Assembly (NCBI GenBank): GCA_021799275.1
Contig: JAJZAT010000022.1
Location: forward strand, 1 to 58,470
Reading direction: 5' to 3'
DNA length: 58,470 nt
Source: Bacillota bacterium
GTDB taxonomy: Bacteria; Bacillota; Sulfobacillia; JAJZYS01; JAJYTV01
The stretch's first letter is position 1. Every line of letters starts with the position of its first letter. This document shows, piece by piece, positions 40,410-48,837 of the stretch. The notes under the pieces are model-generated. The model was not told the DNA's origin, made no database searches, and saw nothing but the letters and a program-made list of their open reading frames with translations. The position numbers and the translations under genes are program-made.

Positions 40410-41466
40410 GATCTTCTACGCCTACTGGGATCCTGCCGCGACGCCGCTATTGACGGAGCTGCTCGATGCGGCGCCGGTGGTGGCGGCGGCCGGGCCACTG
40501 CCGGCGGAACTCGAGCTCTACCGGCACCCTCAGGCGCAGAGGGTTTCGCCGCGGGTCGCCATGCTGCGGCAGGAAGGAATGGTCGCGCGGCTGTATGGCG
40601 ACGGCGAGGAGCTGGCGGACGAAGCCGCCGAGTACCGGGCCCGGGGCCACGAGGCGACCACCTTGCCCACGCTCGGCCCGCCCGGACCCGAGCTTGGGGC
40701 GCCGGCCCTCTACGGCCGCCGCGTGCTCGTGACGCGGGCGGCGGCGCAGTCCGGGGCGCTCTTGGGAGCCTTGCGCCTGCGCGGGGCTGAGCCCGTGCTG
40801 CTGCCCTCGCTGCGCATAGCCCCCGCGCTCGATCAACGGCCACTCGATGCGGCCCTGCAACGCGTCGGGACATACCGCTACATCCTCTTCACCAGCCAGA
40901 ACGCCGTGCAGAACTTTTTTGCGGCCCTGGATGCCAAGGCGGTCGACGTGCGGCGGCTGGGCGACGCGCGCCTGCTCGCCGTCGGCGCCGCGACCGCCCT
41001 CGCCCTGCGGGCGCGCGGCCTCGTGGCAGAGATCGCCCGCGTCGGCACCGCCATGGGACTCGCGTCGCAACTCCAGGGCAGGGTGCGCGTAGGGGACCGT
41101 GCCCTGCTGCTGGGGCCGGAGCCGCCGGACACGGCGCTCGTACAGGCGCTCTGGGACCAGGGCCTGCAGGTCGACACGGTCCCGATCTACCGCACGCTGC
41201 GCGGGGTGCCGGAGGACGCGGCGGCATCGCTGACGCGTGCGGGCGCTCCGGACGCGGTGCTTTTCTACAGCCCGTCCGCGGTCCAGGCGACGGTTGCCGC
41301 CCTGCCGGAGAGGTTTCTCGCCAAGGTGCCCGCTGTGGCGATTGGTCCCACGACGGGCGCCGCGTGCCTAGAACTTGGGCTGAAGGTGGCCGCGCAGTCC
41401 GAGACGCCAGGGCTGGCCGGGATTCTTGCGGCCCTGCGCCTGGTCCTGAACGATGCCAAGGAATGA
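40399..41466 (+). CDS. hemD: Uroporphyrinogen-III synthase with degenerate SUMT-like N-terminal segment
   Basis: 355 residues from ATG 40399, about 100 longer than usual HemD. The HemD domain starts near residue 108 ([18 protein letters not shown]) and includes [11 protein letters not shown] and [11 protein letters not shown]. The first 100 residues look like the remnant of a uroporphyrinogen-III methyltransferase: [29 protein letters not shown] aligns in pattern with the VVRLKGGDP...GEEAEALAAAG stretch of SUMT, but the GGDP motif and the rest of that enzyme are gone. CobA-HemD fusions occur in Gram-positive bacteria. The extension is probably not catalytic. Confidence 0.88.
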   Translation: MPAEIFYAYWDPAATPLLTELLDAAPVVAAAGPLPAELELYRHPQAQRVSPRVAMLRQEGMVARLYGDGEELADEAAEYRARGHEATTLPTLGPPGPELGAPALYGRRVLVTRAAAQSGALLGALRLRGAEPVLLPSLRIAPALDQRPLDAALQRVGTYRYILFTSQNAVQNFFAALDAKAVDVRRLGDARLLAVGAATALALRARGLVAEIARVGTAMGLASQLQGRVRVGDRALLLGPEPPDTALVQALWDQGLQVDTVPIYRTLRGVPEDAAASLTRAGAPDAVLFYSPSAVQATVAALPERFLAKVPAVAIGPTTGAACLELGLKVAAQSETPGLAGILAALRLVLNDAKE

Positions 41467-41485
41467 TCGTCGAGGAGGAAGTCTC

Positions 41486-42463
41486 GTGGAACTGATCGAT
41501 AGGCCGAGGCGGCTGCGTCGGAGCCAGACGATGCGCGACCTGGTGGCCGAGACGGACCTGCGCGCAAGGGACCTCGTCCAGCCGCTCTTTGTCGTTCCGG
41601 GCGCAGGGGTGCGCAGGCCGATCTCCGCCCTGCCGGGCCAGGAGCATCTCTCGCCGGACGAAGCCGCGCGCGAAGCCGAGAAGATCTACCGCGCCGGCGT
41701 GCCGGCGATCCTCCTGTTCGGGATCCCGCCGGAGAAGGACGCGCTGGGCAGCTGGGCTGCGCGGCTCGATGCGCCGGTTCAGGATGCGACGCGCCGGATC
41801 AAGCAGGCGGTGCCGGAGCTTTTGGTGATCGCGGACACCTGCCTTTGCGAGTACACGGACCACGGGCACTGCGGCGTACTTCGCCCGGACGGCATGGTCG
41901 ACAACGACGAGACGCTGCCGCTTCTGGCGGCCGCGGCCGTGAGCCAGGCGGAGGCGGGCGCCGACGTGATTGCGCCGAGCGACATGATGGACGGCCGCGT
42001 GGCTGCGTTGCGCGAGGGACTGGACGCGGCCGGCTTCACGCAGACGGCCATCCTCTCCTACGCCGTGAAGTATAGGTCGGCCTTCTACGGGCCGTTCCGC
42101 GAGGCGGCCGGTTCCGCGCCGCAGCATGGCGACCGCTCGGGCTACCAGATGGACTACCGCAACGGCCGCGAAGCCTTGCGCGAGGCGAGCCTGGACGTCT
42201 CGGAAGGCGCCGACATGCTGCTTGTCAAGCCGGGCATGCCATACCTCGATGTGCTCGCGTCGGTCGCCCGGAGCGTCGGCGTGCCGGTCGGGGCTTACCA
42301 AGTCTCCGGCGAATATGCCATGCTTGAGGCAGCCGCCGAGCGCGGCTGGCTCGACCGTGACCAGGTCGTGCAGGAGTCGCTCATCGCCTTGAAGCGCGCC
42401 GGAGCCCGCTTCATCGTCACCTATTACGCGCACGAGTGGGCTAGGCGCGCTCTGGCACGTTGA
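41486..42463 (+). CDS. hemB: Delta-aminolevulinic acid dehydratase (porphobilinogen synthase)
   Basis: 325 residues from GTG 41486 after GAGGAGG. Active-site Lys segments [12 protein letters not shown] and [12 protein letters not shown]; the metal-site Cys in [14 protein letters not shown] indicates a zinc-type enzyme. It condenses two ALA molecules. 19 nt after hemD and 17 nt before ispH. Confidence 0.96.
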   Translation: MELIDRPRRLRRSQTMRDLVAETDLRARDLVQPLFVVPGAGVRRPISALPGQEHLSPDEAAREAEKIYRAGVPAILLFGIPPEKDALGSWAARLDAPVQDATRRIKQAVPELLVIADTCLCEYTDHGHCGVLRPDGMVDNDETLPLLAAAAVSQAEAGADVIAPSDMMDGRVAALREGLDAAGFTQTAILSYAVKYRSAFYGPFREAAGSAPQHGDRSGYQMDYRNGREALREASLDVSEGADMLLVKPGMPYLDVLASVARSVGVPVGAYQVSGEYAMLEAAAERGWLDRDQVVQESLIALKRAGARFIVTYYAHEWARRALAR

Positions 42464-42480
42464 CGAAGGGGAGATCGCCC

Positions 42481-43377
42481 GTGCAGGTCGTGAGGATCAC
42501 GCCACGCGGCTACTGCTACGGCGTCGTCGACGCCATGAAGCTGGTTCGGCAGGTGGCCGAGGACCCGAAGACGCGCAAGCCGATCTTCGTGCTCGGCCTC
42601 ATCGTCCATAACCGCCACGCTGTCGAGGAACTGGATCGCTACGGCGTCGTTTCGCTCGACGGCGAGAACCGACTCGAGCTGATCGAGCAGGTCCATGAGG
42701 GAACCGTCGTGTTCACCGCCCACGGCGTGTCGGAGGCGCTGCGCCGCCGTGCCGCGGAGAAGGGGCTCGACGTCGTCGACGCCACCTGTCCCGACGTGAC
42801 CAAGACGCACGACCTGATCCGGAACCTGGCCCAGGATGGCTACACCATCCTCTACATCGGGCGGCGCGGCCACCCGGAACCGGAAGGAGCCATGGGCGAG
42901 GCGCCGGAACATGTGCACCTCATCGAGACCGCGGAGGACGCGCAGGATCTCGACCTCGACGGCAAGAAGCTCGCGGTCGTGACCCAGACCACCTTGTCGC
43001 GCTGGGATACCGACGCCACGATCCAGGAACTTAAGCGCCGCTACCCCCGGATCGAGGTCTTCAACGAGATCTGCCTGGCGACGCAGCTCCGGCAGGAGGC
43101 CGCGGTGCATCAGGCCGAGAACTGCGATCTGGTCATCGTGGTCGGCGACACGCGCTCCAACAATTCGAACCGCCTCGTGCAGGTGGTGCGCGAGCAGGCC
43201 GGACGGCCGGCCTATCTCGTCGATGGCGTGCACGAGATCGATCCGGCCTGGCTCGAAGGCAAAAAGACCGTCGGCGTGACGGCCGGCTCCTCGACGCCAA
43301 GCCCGATCACCCGCGAGGTGATCCACTACCTCGAACAGTACCCGGCTGGCCCGAGCGCCGATCCGGTGCAGGCCTGA
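42481..43377 (+). CDS. ispH: 4-hydroxy-3-methylbut-2-enyl diphosphate reductase
   Basis: 298 residues from GTG 42481, with AAGGGGAG 9 nt upstream (TTG 42460 has no SD). The three [4Fe-4S] Cys lie in GYCYGVVDA, VDATCPDV and NEICLATQ; the catalytic HGV (TAHGVSEA) and SSTPS segment are present. Last step of the non-mevalonate isoprenoid pathway, supplying the menaquinone side chain. In the hem operon by spacing. Confidence 0.95.
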   Translation: MQVVRITPRGYCYGVVDAMKLVRQVAEDPKTRKPIFVLGLIVHNRHAVEELDRYGVVSLDGENRLELIEQVHEGTVVFTAHGVSEALRRRAAEKGLDVVDATCPDVTKTHDLIRNLAQDGYTILYIGRRGHPEPEGAMGEAPEHVHLIETAEDAQDLDLDGKKLAVVTQTTLSRWDTDATIQELKRRYPRIEVFNEICLATQLRQEAAVHQAENCDLVIVVGDTRSNNSNRLVQVVREQAGRPAYLVDGVHEIDPAWLEGKKTVGVTAGSSTPSPITREVIHYLEQYPAGPSADPVQA

Positions 43378-43385
43378 GGCCGGCC

Positions 43386-44222
43386 ATGTATACGGCGCAG
43401 GCGCTCTCCACGATCACGCCGCCGCGTCCGGGCCTGTGGTGGCTGCTGCCGCGGGAGTATGGCGCCTGGTCCATGCTGCTCACAGGCTACATCACCGCCG
43501 TGGCCGTGGCGGACGCTCTGACGCCGGCGGCGCTCTGGCTGCTGCCGGCGATGATCCTGCTCCTGATGGCGAAGGAGCCGCTTGAGCGGCTCCTTCGCGC
43601 TAAGGCGGGCGAGGGCCGCCAGCGCCTGCGCTGCCTCGGCGTTCTACTGGCCGAGCTCGTGCTGTCGGGAGTCTTCGGCAGCCTGGCGGCGAGCAGCGCC
43701 CATAGCGCCGCGATCTACATCATGCCGCTCATCGCGGCGCCGTTCTACGCCGTCGCGATGCTGCTCGGCTTCTGGGGCGAGCGCTGGCGCACCTTGCGGG
43801 AACTGGTGGCCACGTGGGGTCTCCTGCTCGCCGTTCCCGGCACCTGGATCGCCCTCGGGCTGCCCACGGACATGGCGATGTGGATCGTGTACCTCGGCCT
43901 TGTCCTGCACTTCCTCTACGGCGTAGGCTTCCTCCGCCTGCAGATCGTGGCCGCCCGCACGAACATGGAGGCGGCCGAGGTGCGGCAGGGCACGATCCTG
44001 CTTGCGGGATCAGCCTCGCTGATCACGGTCGGCGTCGTGGTCGTCAGCCTCTTCGGCTACCTGCCGATCTGGGCGGCCGTACCGCTCCTGCCGCAAATGG
44101 TGCGCGCGTATCTCTGGCTCGGCAGCGGCCGCCCCTGGCTCGAGATGAACCGCATGGGACGCCAGGAGGTGGCCCTCGCGACGGCGATCATAGTTCTCTT
44201 TACCATGGTCGCGCACGCCTGA
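43386..44222 (+). CDS. YwiC-like integral membrane protein
   Basis: 278 residues with about eight hydrophobic segments. The family signature PREYGAWSMLLTGY (PREhGAWam in relatives) is near residue 23. YwiC-like proteins occur next to respiratory or menaquinone genes; the function is unknown, although the fold has been compared with UbiA-type enzymes. It starts 8 nt after ispH. Confidence 0.85.
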   Translation: MYTAQALSTITPPRPGLWWLLPREYGAWSMLLTGYITAVAVADALTPAALWLLPAMILLLMAKEPLERLLRAKAGEGRQRLRCLGVLLAELVLSGVFGSLAASSAHSAAIYIMPLIAAPFYAVAMLLGFWGERWRTLRELVATWGLLLAVPGTWIALGLPTDMAMWIVYLGLVLHFLYGVGFLRLQIVAARTNMEAAEVRQGTILLAGSASLITVGVVVVSLFGYLPIWAAVPLLPQMVRAYLWLGSGRPWLEMNRMGRQEVALATAIIVLFTMVAHA

Positions 44223-44248
44223 GCCGCACCACTCGGGGGAAAAGACGA

Positions 44249-45673
44249 TCAGTCCGGCAGGAAGGGCATGTCGTGGCCCGCGTTGCCGGTGTCCTTTGGC
44301 ATGAACCACTGCAGCACGAGCGCGACCAGAGCGATCACGAGCACCAGGATGGCGCTGGCGCGGAAGCCCTGATAGTAGCCGCCCTTCAGGGATTCGATCT
44401 CGAAGACGGCGGCGACGAGCGCCTGGCCGAGGCTCATGCCGATCGAGCGGCCCATGTTCAGGAGGCCGCCCGTCACGCCAAGGTGCTCGGGCGGGGCGCT
44501 GCCCATGACCGAACTGTTGTTGGGCGGCGTGAAGACGCCTGCGCCGGCACCAACCAGCGCCATGGCGGGTACGGTCAAGCCGAAGGCGATGAGGGGCGTC
44601 CAGAGGTAGATGGCGACCGCTCCGGCCGCCAGGATGACCAGGCCGCCGACGGCCACCCTGCGGTTGCCGAACCGGTCCGCGAGCGTGCCCGCGAGGGGAG
44701 CCACCGCCGTCATGGCAACTGCGAGAGCCATGACGAGGAGGCCAACGTTGGCCGTGGACTGGTGGCGGACCCACTCGAAGTAGTAGGGCGCGAGCAGCAT
44801 GATGCCGTAGAGCACGCTGAACGAGAGAACGCCCAGGACGACCCCGCCGGTGACGTTGAGGATCTTGACGAGTTCCGGCTCGACGAGCGGCGTCGGCACG
44901 AGACCCTGGCGGCGGGCAAAGATGTACGCGAGCACGATGGCTACCGCCAGTTCGACATACCAGAACTGATGCCCGGGCAGCGACGGATTCAGGGTGAGAA
45001 GCGCCAGCACGAGGACGACAGCCATCAAGACGGAGGAAAGCACGTCGACGCGCGGCATCACGCGCCCTGCCGGGTCCTTGGGCAGCGTGTAGGGCGCGAC
45101 GATCAGGGCGATCGCGGCGATGGGCAGGTTGACGAGGAAGATGGCGCGCCAGGTGAACGCGGCGATGAGGAAGCCACCCAGGACGGGGCCGATCGCCAGC
45201 CCTACGGCTTGCGCGGCGCCCTGGACGCCGATCGCGCGACCGCGCATCGACGCCGGTACGCTGGACGTTACGATGGCGACCGAATTGGCCTGCAGCATGG
45301 CGGCCCCGACGCCCTGGACGAGGCGGGACACGAGCAGCACGCCGAGGCTTGGCGCGAACCCGCAGCCTGCGGACGCAACGCCGAACACGATAAAGCCGAA
45401 GCGGTACATGCGCGAGCGCCCGATGCCGTCGGCCAGGCGCCCCGCGAGCACGACGACGGTGGTGAGGACGAGGAGGTAGGTGAGGGAGACCCAGGCGATG
45501 TTGCTGGTCGTTGTATGGAAGTAGTGCTGCATCGTCGGGTTTGCCACGCTGACGATACTGGCATCGATTGCGGCCATCGCGGCACCGAGGCAGACGGTCG
45601 CGACGGCGAGCCACGGGCGTTCGGCAAGACCTGTCTCGATTTGAGCCGCGTTGCTTTGCATGTCAAAGAGCAT
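44249..45673 (-). CDS. MFS exporter, DHA2 (14-TM) family
   Basis: 474 residues. AAIDASIVSVANPTMQHYF (motif D1), GRLADGIGRSRMYRFG (motif A) and GLAIGPVLGGFLIAAF (motif C) are those of DHA2 drug exporters. It is divergent from a LysR-type regulator gene, with an inverted repeat between. It converges on the YwiC-like gene (26 bp). Confidence 0.92.
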   Translation of the reverse strand: MLFDMQSNAAQIETGLAERPWLAVATVCLGAAMAAIDASIVSVANPTMQHYFHTTTSNIAWVSLTYLLVLTTVVVLAGRLADGIGRSRMYRFGFIVFGVASAGCGFAPSLGVLLVSRLVQGVGAAMLQANSVAIVTSSVPASMRGRAIGVQGAAQAVGLAIGPVLGGFLIAAFTWRAIFLVNLPIAAIALIVAPYTLPKDPAGRVMPRVDVLSSVLMAVVLVLALLTLNPSLPGHQFWYVELAVAIVLAYIFARRQGLVPTPLVEPELVKILNVTGGVVLGVLSFSVLYGIMLLAPYYFEWVRHQSTANVGLLVMALAVAMTAVAPLAGTLADRFGNRRVAVGGLVILAAGAVAIYLWTPLIAFGLTVPAMALVGAGAGVFTPPNNSSVMGSAPPEHLGVTGGLLNMGRSIGMSLGQALVAAVFEIESLKGGYYQGFRASAILVLVIALVALVLQWFMPKDTGNAGHDMPFLPD

Positions 45674-45696
45674 AGTGCATCCGAGGGGAAAGAAAA

Positions 45697-45722
45697 ATGC
45701 TATAGTATCTTCGCCTTAGCAT
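45697..45722. promoter_or_regulatory. Inverted repeat ATGCTA-N14-TAGCAT, candidate LysR-type operator
   Basis: A perfect 6-bp inverted repeat in the 66-bp divergent spacer between the DHA2 exporter and LysR genes. It overlaps a TATAGT element (45701-45706). Size and place fit a LysR binding site controlling both genes. Confidence 0.55.
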
Positions 45723-45739
45723 AAGAGCGCTTTATCGGA

Positions 45740-46633
45740 GTGAGGGACTTGCAGCTCGGGCAGTTGCGCGTGTTCCAGGTGGTGGCAAGGAGCCATACGT
45801 TCACTGCGGCGGCGGAGATCCTGGGGCGCAGCCAGCCGGCGATCAGCATGCAGGTGCGGGCGCTCGAGCGGGAGCTGGGTGTTTCGCTCGTCGAGGTTTC
45901 CCACCGGCGCATCCGGCTCACGGTCGCGGGGGAGGAACTCCTGCGGCACGCCGATCGGGTGCTTGCGGGCGTGGACGGACTCGACCGCGCGATGGCGCGC
46001 ATGCGCGGCGGCGGCGGTCCCGTGCGGATCGGTGCCAGCGCGACACCTTCAAGCTATCTTCTGCCCTACCGACTGGCGCCGTTCGTGCGGCAACATCCTG
46101 ACGTGCAGATCCGCCTCAGCGTGGAGAACCCCGGCGCCTTGCACGAACTGCTCGACAGCGGGGCGATCGATGTCGCCGTCGCCATGGGCGCGCACGATCT
46201 GCCGCCCTGGCAGGGCGACTTCGAGATCGGCACCCTGGGTCGAGACGAGATGCGCGTCGTGCTGCCCGCCGGCGATCCACGGGCGGGACGGGACTGGAGC
46301 ATCGCGGAACTGCGCGAGGTGCCGCTCGTGTTGCGCGAGAGCGAATCCCACACACGGACCGTTCTGCAGCGTGCCCTTGGCTACGAGCCGCAGCCCGTGA
46401 TGGAGATGGCGTCCAACGAGGCGGTCAAGCGGGCCGTCGCCGCGGGGGTCGGCGTTGGGGTCCTGTCGGAACTGTCGGTTGCGTGGGAGGTGGACGCGGG
46501 ACGCCTCAGCGCCGCCACCTGTCCGGACCTCGGCGGGCCTCGCCGCGTGTACTCCTTCCGACGGGTGCTGCAGCGGCGGTTGCCGGCGGAAGAAGCCCTC
46601 TGGCAGGCCCTGCATGACGCATCACGAGCCTGA
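45740..46633 (+). CDS. LysR-family transcriptional regulator
   Basis: 297 residues. N-terminal winged HTH LRVFQVVARSHTFTAAAE and GRSQPAISMQVRALERELG, then a LysR substrate-binding domain with RIGASATPSSYLLPYRLA and PLVLRESESHTRTVL. Start GTG 45740; TTG 45749 is an alternative. Divergent exporter is the probable target. Confidence 0.93.
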   Translation: MRDLQLGQLRVFQVVARSHTFTAAAEILGRSQPAISMQVRALERELGVSLVEVSHRRIRLTVAGEELLRHADRVLAGVDGLDRAMARMRGGGGPVRIGASATPSSYLLPYRLAPFVRQHPDVQIRLSVENPGALHELLDSGAIDVAVAMGAHDLPPWQGDFEIGTLGRDEMRVVLPAGDPRAGRDWSIAELREVPLVLRESESHTRTVLQRALGYEPQPVMEMASNEAVKRAVAAGVGVGVLSELSVAWEVDAGRLSAATCPDLGGPRRVYSFRRVLQRRLPAEEALWQALHDASRA

Positions 46634-46661
46634 GGCACGTGCCCAGGTACCCGGGCAAAAT

Positions 46662-46692
46662 ATCGCGGCGGCGGGGGACCCGCCGCCGCGAT
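46662..46692. terminator. Perfect 14-bp hairpin between convergent genes
   Basis: ATCGCGGCGGCGGG (46662-46675) pairs with 46679-46692 around a 3-nt loop. It is 29 bp after the LysR stop and 17 bp beyond the end of the 66-aa gene on the other strand, so it could serve both. No T run. Confidence 0.6.
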
Positions 46693-46708
46693 CGACAGGG
46701 CATCACGT

Positions 46709-46909
46709 TCAGCGCAGGCCGTGCAGGAACCCGGCCACGATCAGTGCGGCCATCAGGACGACGTAGATGCGCAGTCCCCACCAGACGACCGCCACGGGGC
46801 CGCGCACCTCGATGCGGTGGTACACGGGCGGCTCCTGCAGGAGAGACTCCTCGCGGACGATGTTCCAGATGGCCTCGTTGTCGTAGGTCAGCGTGCGGGC
46901 CATGATCAT
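46709..46909 (-). CDS. Small single-helix membrane protein, partner gene of the NRAMP-like transporter
   Basis: 66 residues from ATG 46909 with AAAGGAG upstream; ATG 46903 is an alternative. A polar, acidic N-terminal half (AIWNIVREESLLQEPPVY) is followed by one helix (VVWWGLRIYVVLMAALIVAG). It starts 18 nt after the NRAMP-like gene ends and so should share the M-box-controlled message. Function unknown; a small transporter-associated subunit is possible. Confidence 0.65.
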   Translation of the reverse strand: MIMARTLTYDNEAIWNIVREESLLQEPPVYHRIEVRGPVAVVWWGLRIYVVLMAALIVAGFLHGLR

Positions 46910-46927
46910 CCGCTCCTTTCGTTCAGA

Positions 46928-48283
46928 TCAGTGCGGGAATAGCGAGGGCAGCACGACCGATGTGCCGTAGAGCCCGTTCATGATGACCAGCATGGCCACG
47001 ATGCCAATGGCCACGACGTTCTGCAGGCGGGTGTTGACGTGGTGCCCCATCACTTCCCGGTCGTTGACGAGAAGCAGAAGGAAGAGCAGCGCGGCCGGCA
47101 TGAACACGGTCGCCAGCACCTGCACGAGCACGTTGAGGTACCCGAGCGGCGCCCCGGGGATCAGCACCACCGAGGCGGCGAGCGTCACGGCGATCAGCCC
47201 GGGCAGGTAGAAGGGCAGGGCCTGGCGGACACCCGCGTTCAGGCTGCGCACCTTGAGGCCGAGCGCCTCGCCAGCGGCCCAGGACGTGCTGGCGGTGATC
47301 GCCATGGCGGCGATGAGTCCGGACTCGATCAGGCCCAAGGCGAAGAGCGACTCCGCCCAGCGGCCCACGCGCTGGCCGACCGATTGCAGGATGAAATGGA
47401 TGTCGAGGCCGGACGAGCCCGGCGCCGCGTGCAGCACGGTGGCGGAGAGGATCACGAGGGCGATCGCCACGATGCCCATCACGATGCTCCCGATCAGGGT
47501 GTCCATCCGCCCGAAGCGCACGTCGCGCGGCGTAAGGCCCTTGTCGACGACCGCGGACTGCTGGAAGAAGAGCATCCAAGGCGCGATCGTGGTGCCGAGG
47601 TTGGCCAGGAGAAGCATCAGGAACGGCCCCGAGGCGCCGCCGGGGATGTGCCACGTAAGGAAGCTGCGGGCCACGGCACCAAAGTCGGGGTGGGCGGCGA
47701 GCGCCAGCGGCACGAAGACAACGTTCAGGAGGGCCACCCAGAGGGAGATGCGCTCCCAAACGCGGTAGCGGCCGATCAAGGTGACCGCCCAGACGGCGGC
47801 CAGGCCGAGCAGCACCGAAAGCACGATAGGCACCCGGAAGATGGCGAGACCGGCCGCGATGCCGATGAATTCCGTGACCAGCGTGAGGGCGTTCGCGATC
47901 ACGAGGTCGATGGCGGAGAAGGTGCCCCAGAAGCGGCCGTAGCGCATGAAGATGAGTTCCGCGTGCCCGCGCCGTGTCACCGCGCCGAGCCGCACCGTCA
48001 TCTCCTGCACGACGAAGGCGACCGGGATCATCAGGACGAGGAACGGGATGAAAAAGCCGAGACCATAGCTGGCACCGGTCTGGGCGTAGGTGATGACTCC
48101 GCCGGCGTCGTTGTCGGCGATCATGACAAGGATACCGGGGCCGATCAGCAGCAGGAGGAGACGGAGCCGCGCCCAGAGGCCGCCGCGCTGACGCGCGTAC
48201 TGCAGTTGCAGCCGGTCCTCGGCGCGTTGACGCACCTCCCGCGGCAACTCGCGGATCTCCTTCTCCGTCTTGGCCGAAGACAT
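46928..48283 (-). CDS. NRAMP-related divalent metal transporter, probably Mg2+ (NRMT-like)
   Basis: 451 residues with eleven or so helices and an NRAMP fold. Helix 1 reads GPGILVMIADNDAGGVITYA; classical NRAMP has DPGN where this has DNDAGG (residues 57-62). Helix 6 reads NLGTTIAPWMLFFQQS, without the MPH motif whose Met binds Mn or Fe. NRAMP-related Mg2+ transporters are known to deviate at these metal-site positions. An M-box magnesium riboswitch with an intrinsic terminator precedes the gene, which strongly supports Mg2+ as substrate. ATG 48283 has the SD AGGGAGG. A 66-aa membrane protein gene follows. Confidence 0.85.
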   Translation of the reverse strand: MSSAKTEKEIRELPREVRQRAEDRLQLQYARQRGGLWARLRLLLLLIGPGILVMIADNDAGGVITYAQTGASYGLGFFIPFLVLMIPVAFVVQEMTVRLGAVTRRGHAELIFMRYGRFWGTFSAIDLVIANALTLVTEFIGIAAGLAIFRVPIVLSVLLGLAAVWAVTLIGRYRVWERISLWVALLNVVFVPLALAAHPDFGAVARSFLTWHIPGGASGPFLMLLLANLGTTIAPWMLFFQQSAVVDKGLTPRDVRFGRMDTLIGSIVMGIVAIALVILSATVLHAAPGSSGLDIHFILQSVGQRVGRWAESLFALGLIESGLIAAMAITASTSWAAGEALGLKVRSLNAGVRQALPFYLPGLIAVTLAASVVLIPGAPLGYLNVLVQVLATVFMPAALLFLLLLVNDREVMGHHVNTRLQNVVAIGIVAMLVIMNGLYGTSVVLPSLFPH

Positions 48284-48477
48284 GCGTCACGCCTCCCTTC
48301 AGAGCCGGTTGCCGGCGCGTGTCGGGAGGCGTGCAAGGAAGAGGGGCACGCGCCGTCAGAAGGCGCGCAGCCCTGGACAGGCCGCGGTCGCTGCCCGTCC
48401 GTATTCCCCATCGCCATCCCGAAGTCTGGGTCTACTATGATCGTCTGCGGCCACGGCCTGATCCCCCCTTTCCGAAC
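48284..48477 (-). other. 5' leader between riboswitch terminator and transporter start
   Basis: About 195 nt of untranslated message with GC-rich self-complementary parts (GCACGCGCC and GGCGCG elements around 48345-48370). No ORF with SD was found apart from the transporter's own AGGGAGG at its start. Confidence 0.45.
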
Positions 48478-48482
48478 AAAAA

Positions 48483-48506
48483 CCTGGGCGTGAGAACACG
48501 CCCAGG
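48483..48506 (-). terminator. Intrinsic terminator of the M-box riboswitch
   Basis: On the minus strand CCTGGGCGTG pairs with CACGCCCAGG around a 4-nt loop (48483-48492 and 48497-48506), followed by five U encoded at 48482-48478. It lies just after the M-box core, so high Mg2+ would end transcription before the transporter gene. Confidence 0.9.
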
Positions 48507-48514
48507 AAAGACTG

Positions 48515-48675
48515 GCGTCTTCTCGTTGAGCTTCAGCACCGCACGGCATAGGAGCTTGCGCTCCAGCTCTCTGGTTCCGGCCTTGCTTCGACCGGAACTG
48601 TTTCACCCGTGGGCATCTCTCGATGTTTCCGGGCAAGAGCCTATCTCTCGCGGGTAGCCTCACCTAACAGACGTT
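48515..48675 (-). promoter_or_regulatory. M-box (ykoK-type) magnesium riboswitch
   Basis: Minus-strand RNA carries the M-box hallmarks in order: GTTAGGTGAGGCT near its 5' end (48672-48659), a GGCTCTTGCCCGG and GATGCCCACGGGTGAAACAG middle, then CTCCTATGCC (48553-48544) and GTGCTGAAGCTCAACGAG (48538-48521). These match the conserved blocks of ykoK/mgtE leaders in Bacillota and actinobacteria. It is followed by an intrinsic terminator and the NRAMP-related transporter gene. M-box RNAs sense Mg2+ and switch transporters off when it is plentiful. Confidence 0.92.
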
Positions 48676-48683
48676 CCTTACCC

Positions 48684-48711
48684 AATATAGCATCAAACGC
48701 GGCGAATGCAA
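48684..48711 (-). promoter_or_regulatory. Promoter of the M-box/transporter transcript
   Basis: Minus-strand TTGCAT (48711-48706), 16-bp spacer and TATATT (48689-48684). Transcription would start near 48677, a few bases before the M-box. Confidence 0.72.
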
Positions 48712-48837
48712 CAGTTTTAGGGCGATTTCAGGCAAGGAAGACCAAAGGCATCCACTAGATGCTCCAGAAGTCTCTCAATCTCCTCCGCGCGCGGGTGCAC
48801 GCAAGCTACGGTACGATCGCATTCCGAAAATGGTGCC
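48712..48837. other. Spacer between phosphohexomutase end and transporter promoter
   Basis: 126 bp with no gene. A short GCATC-N5-GATGC hairpin lies at about 48749-48763; nothing else recognised. Confidence 0.4.

Noticed and set aside
43814-45724. 636-residue plus-strand ORF opposite the DHA2 exporter
   Set aside because: Composition is Asp/Gly/Arg/His-rich and featureless; the minus strand encodes a clear DHA2 exporter.
46923-48290. Second minus-strand reading frame through the NRAMP-like gene
   Set aside because: Arg/Pro/His-rich shadow; the frame ending at 46928 has the helices and the SD.
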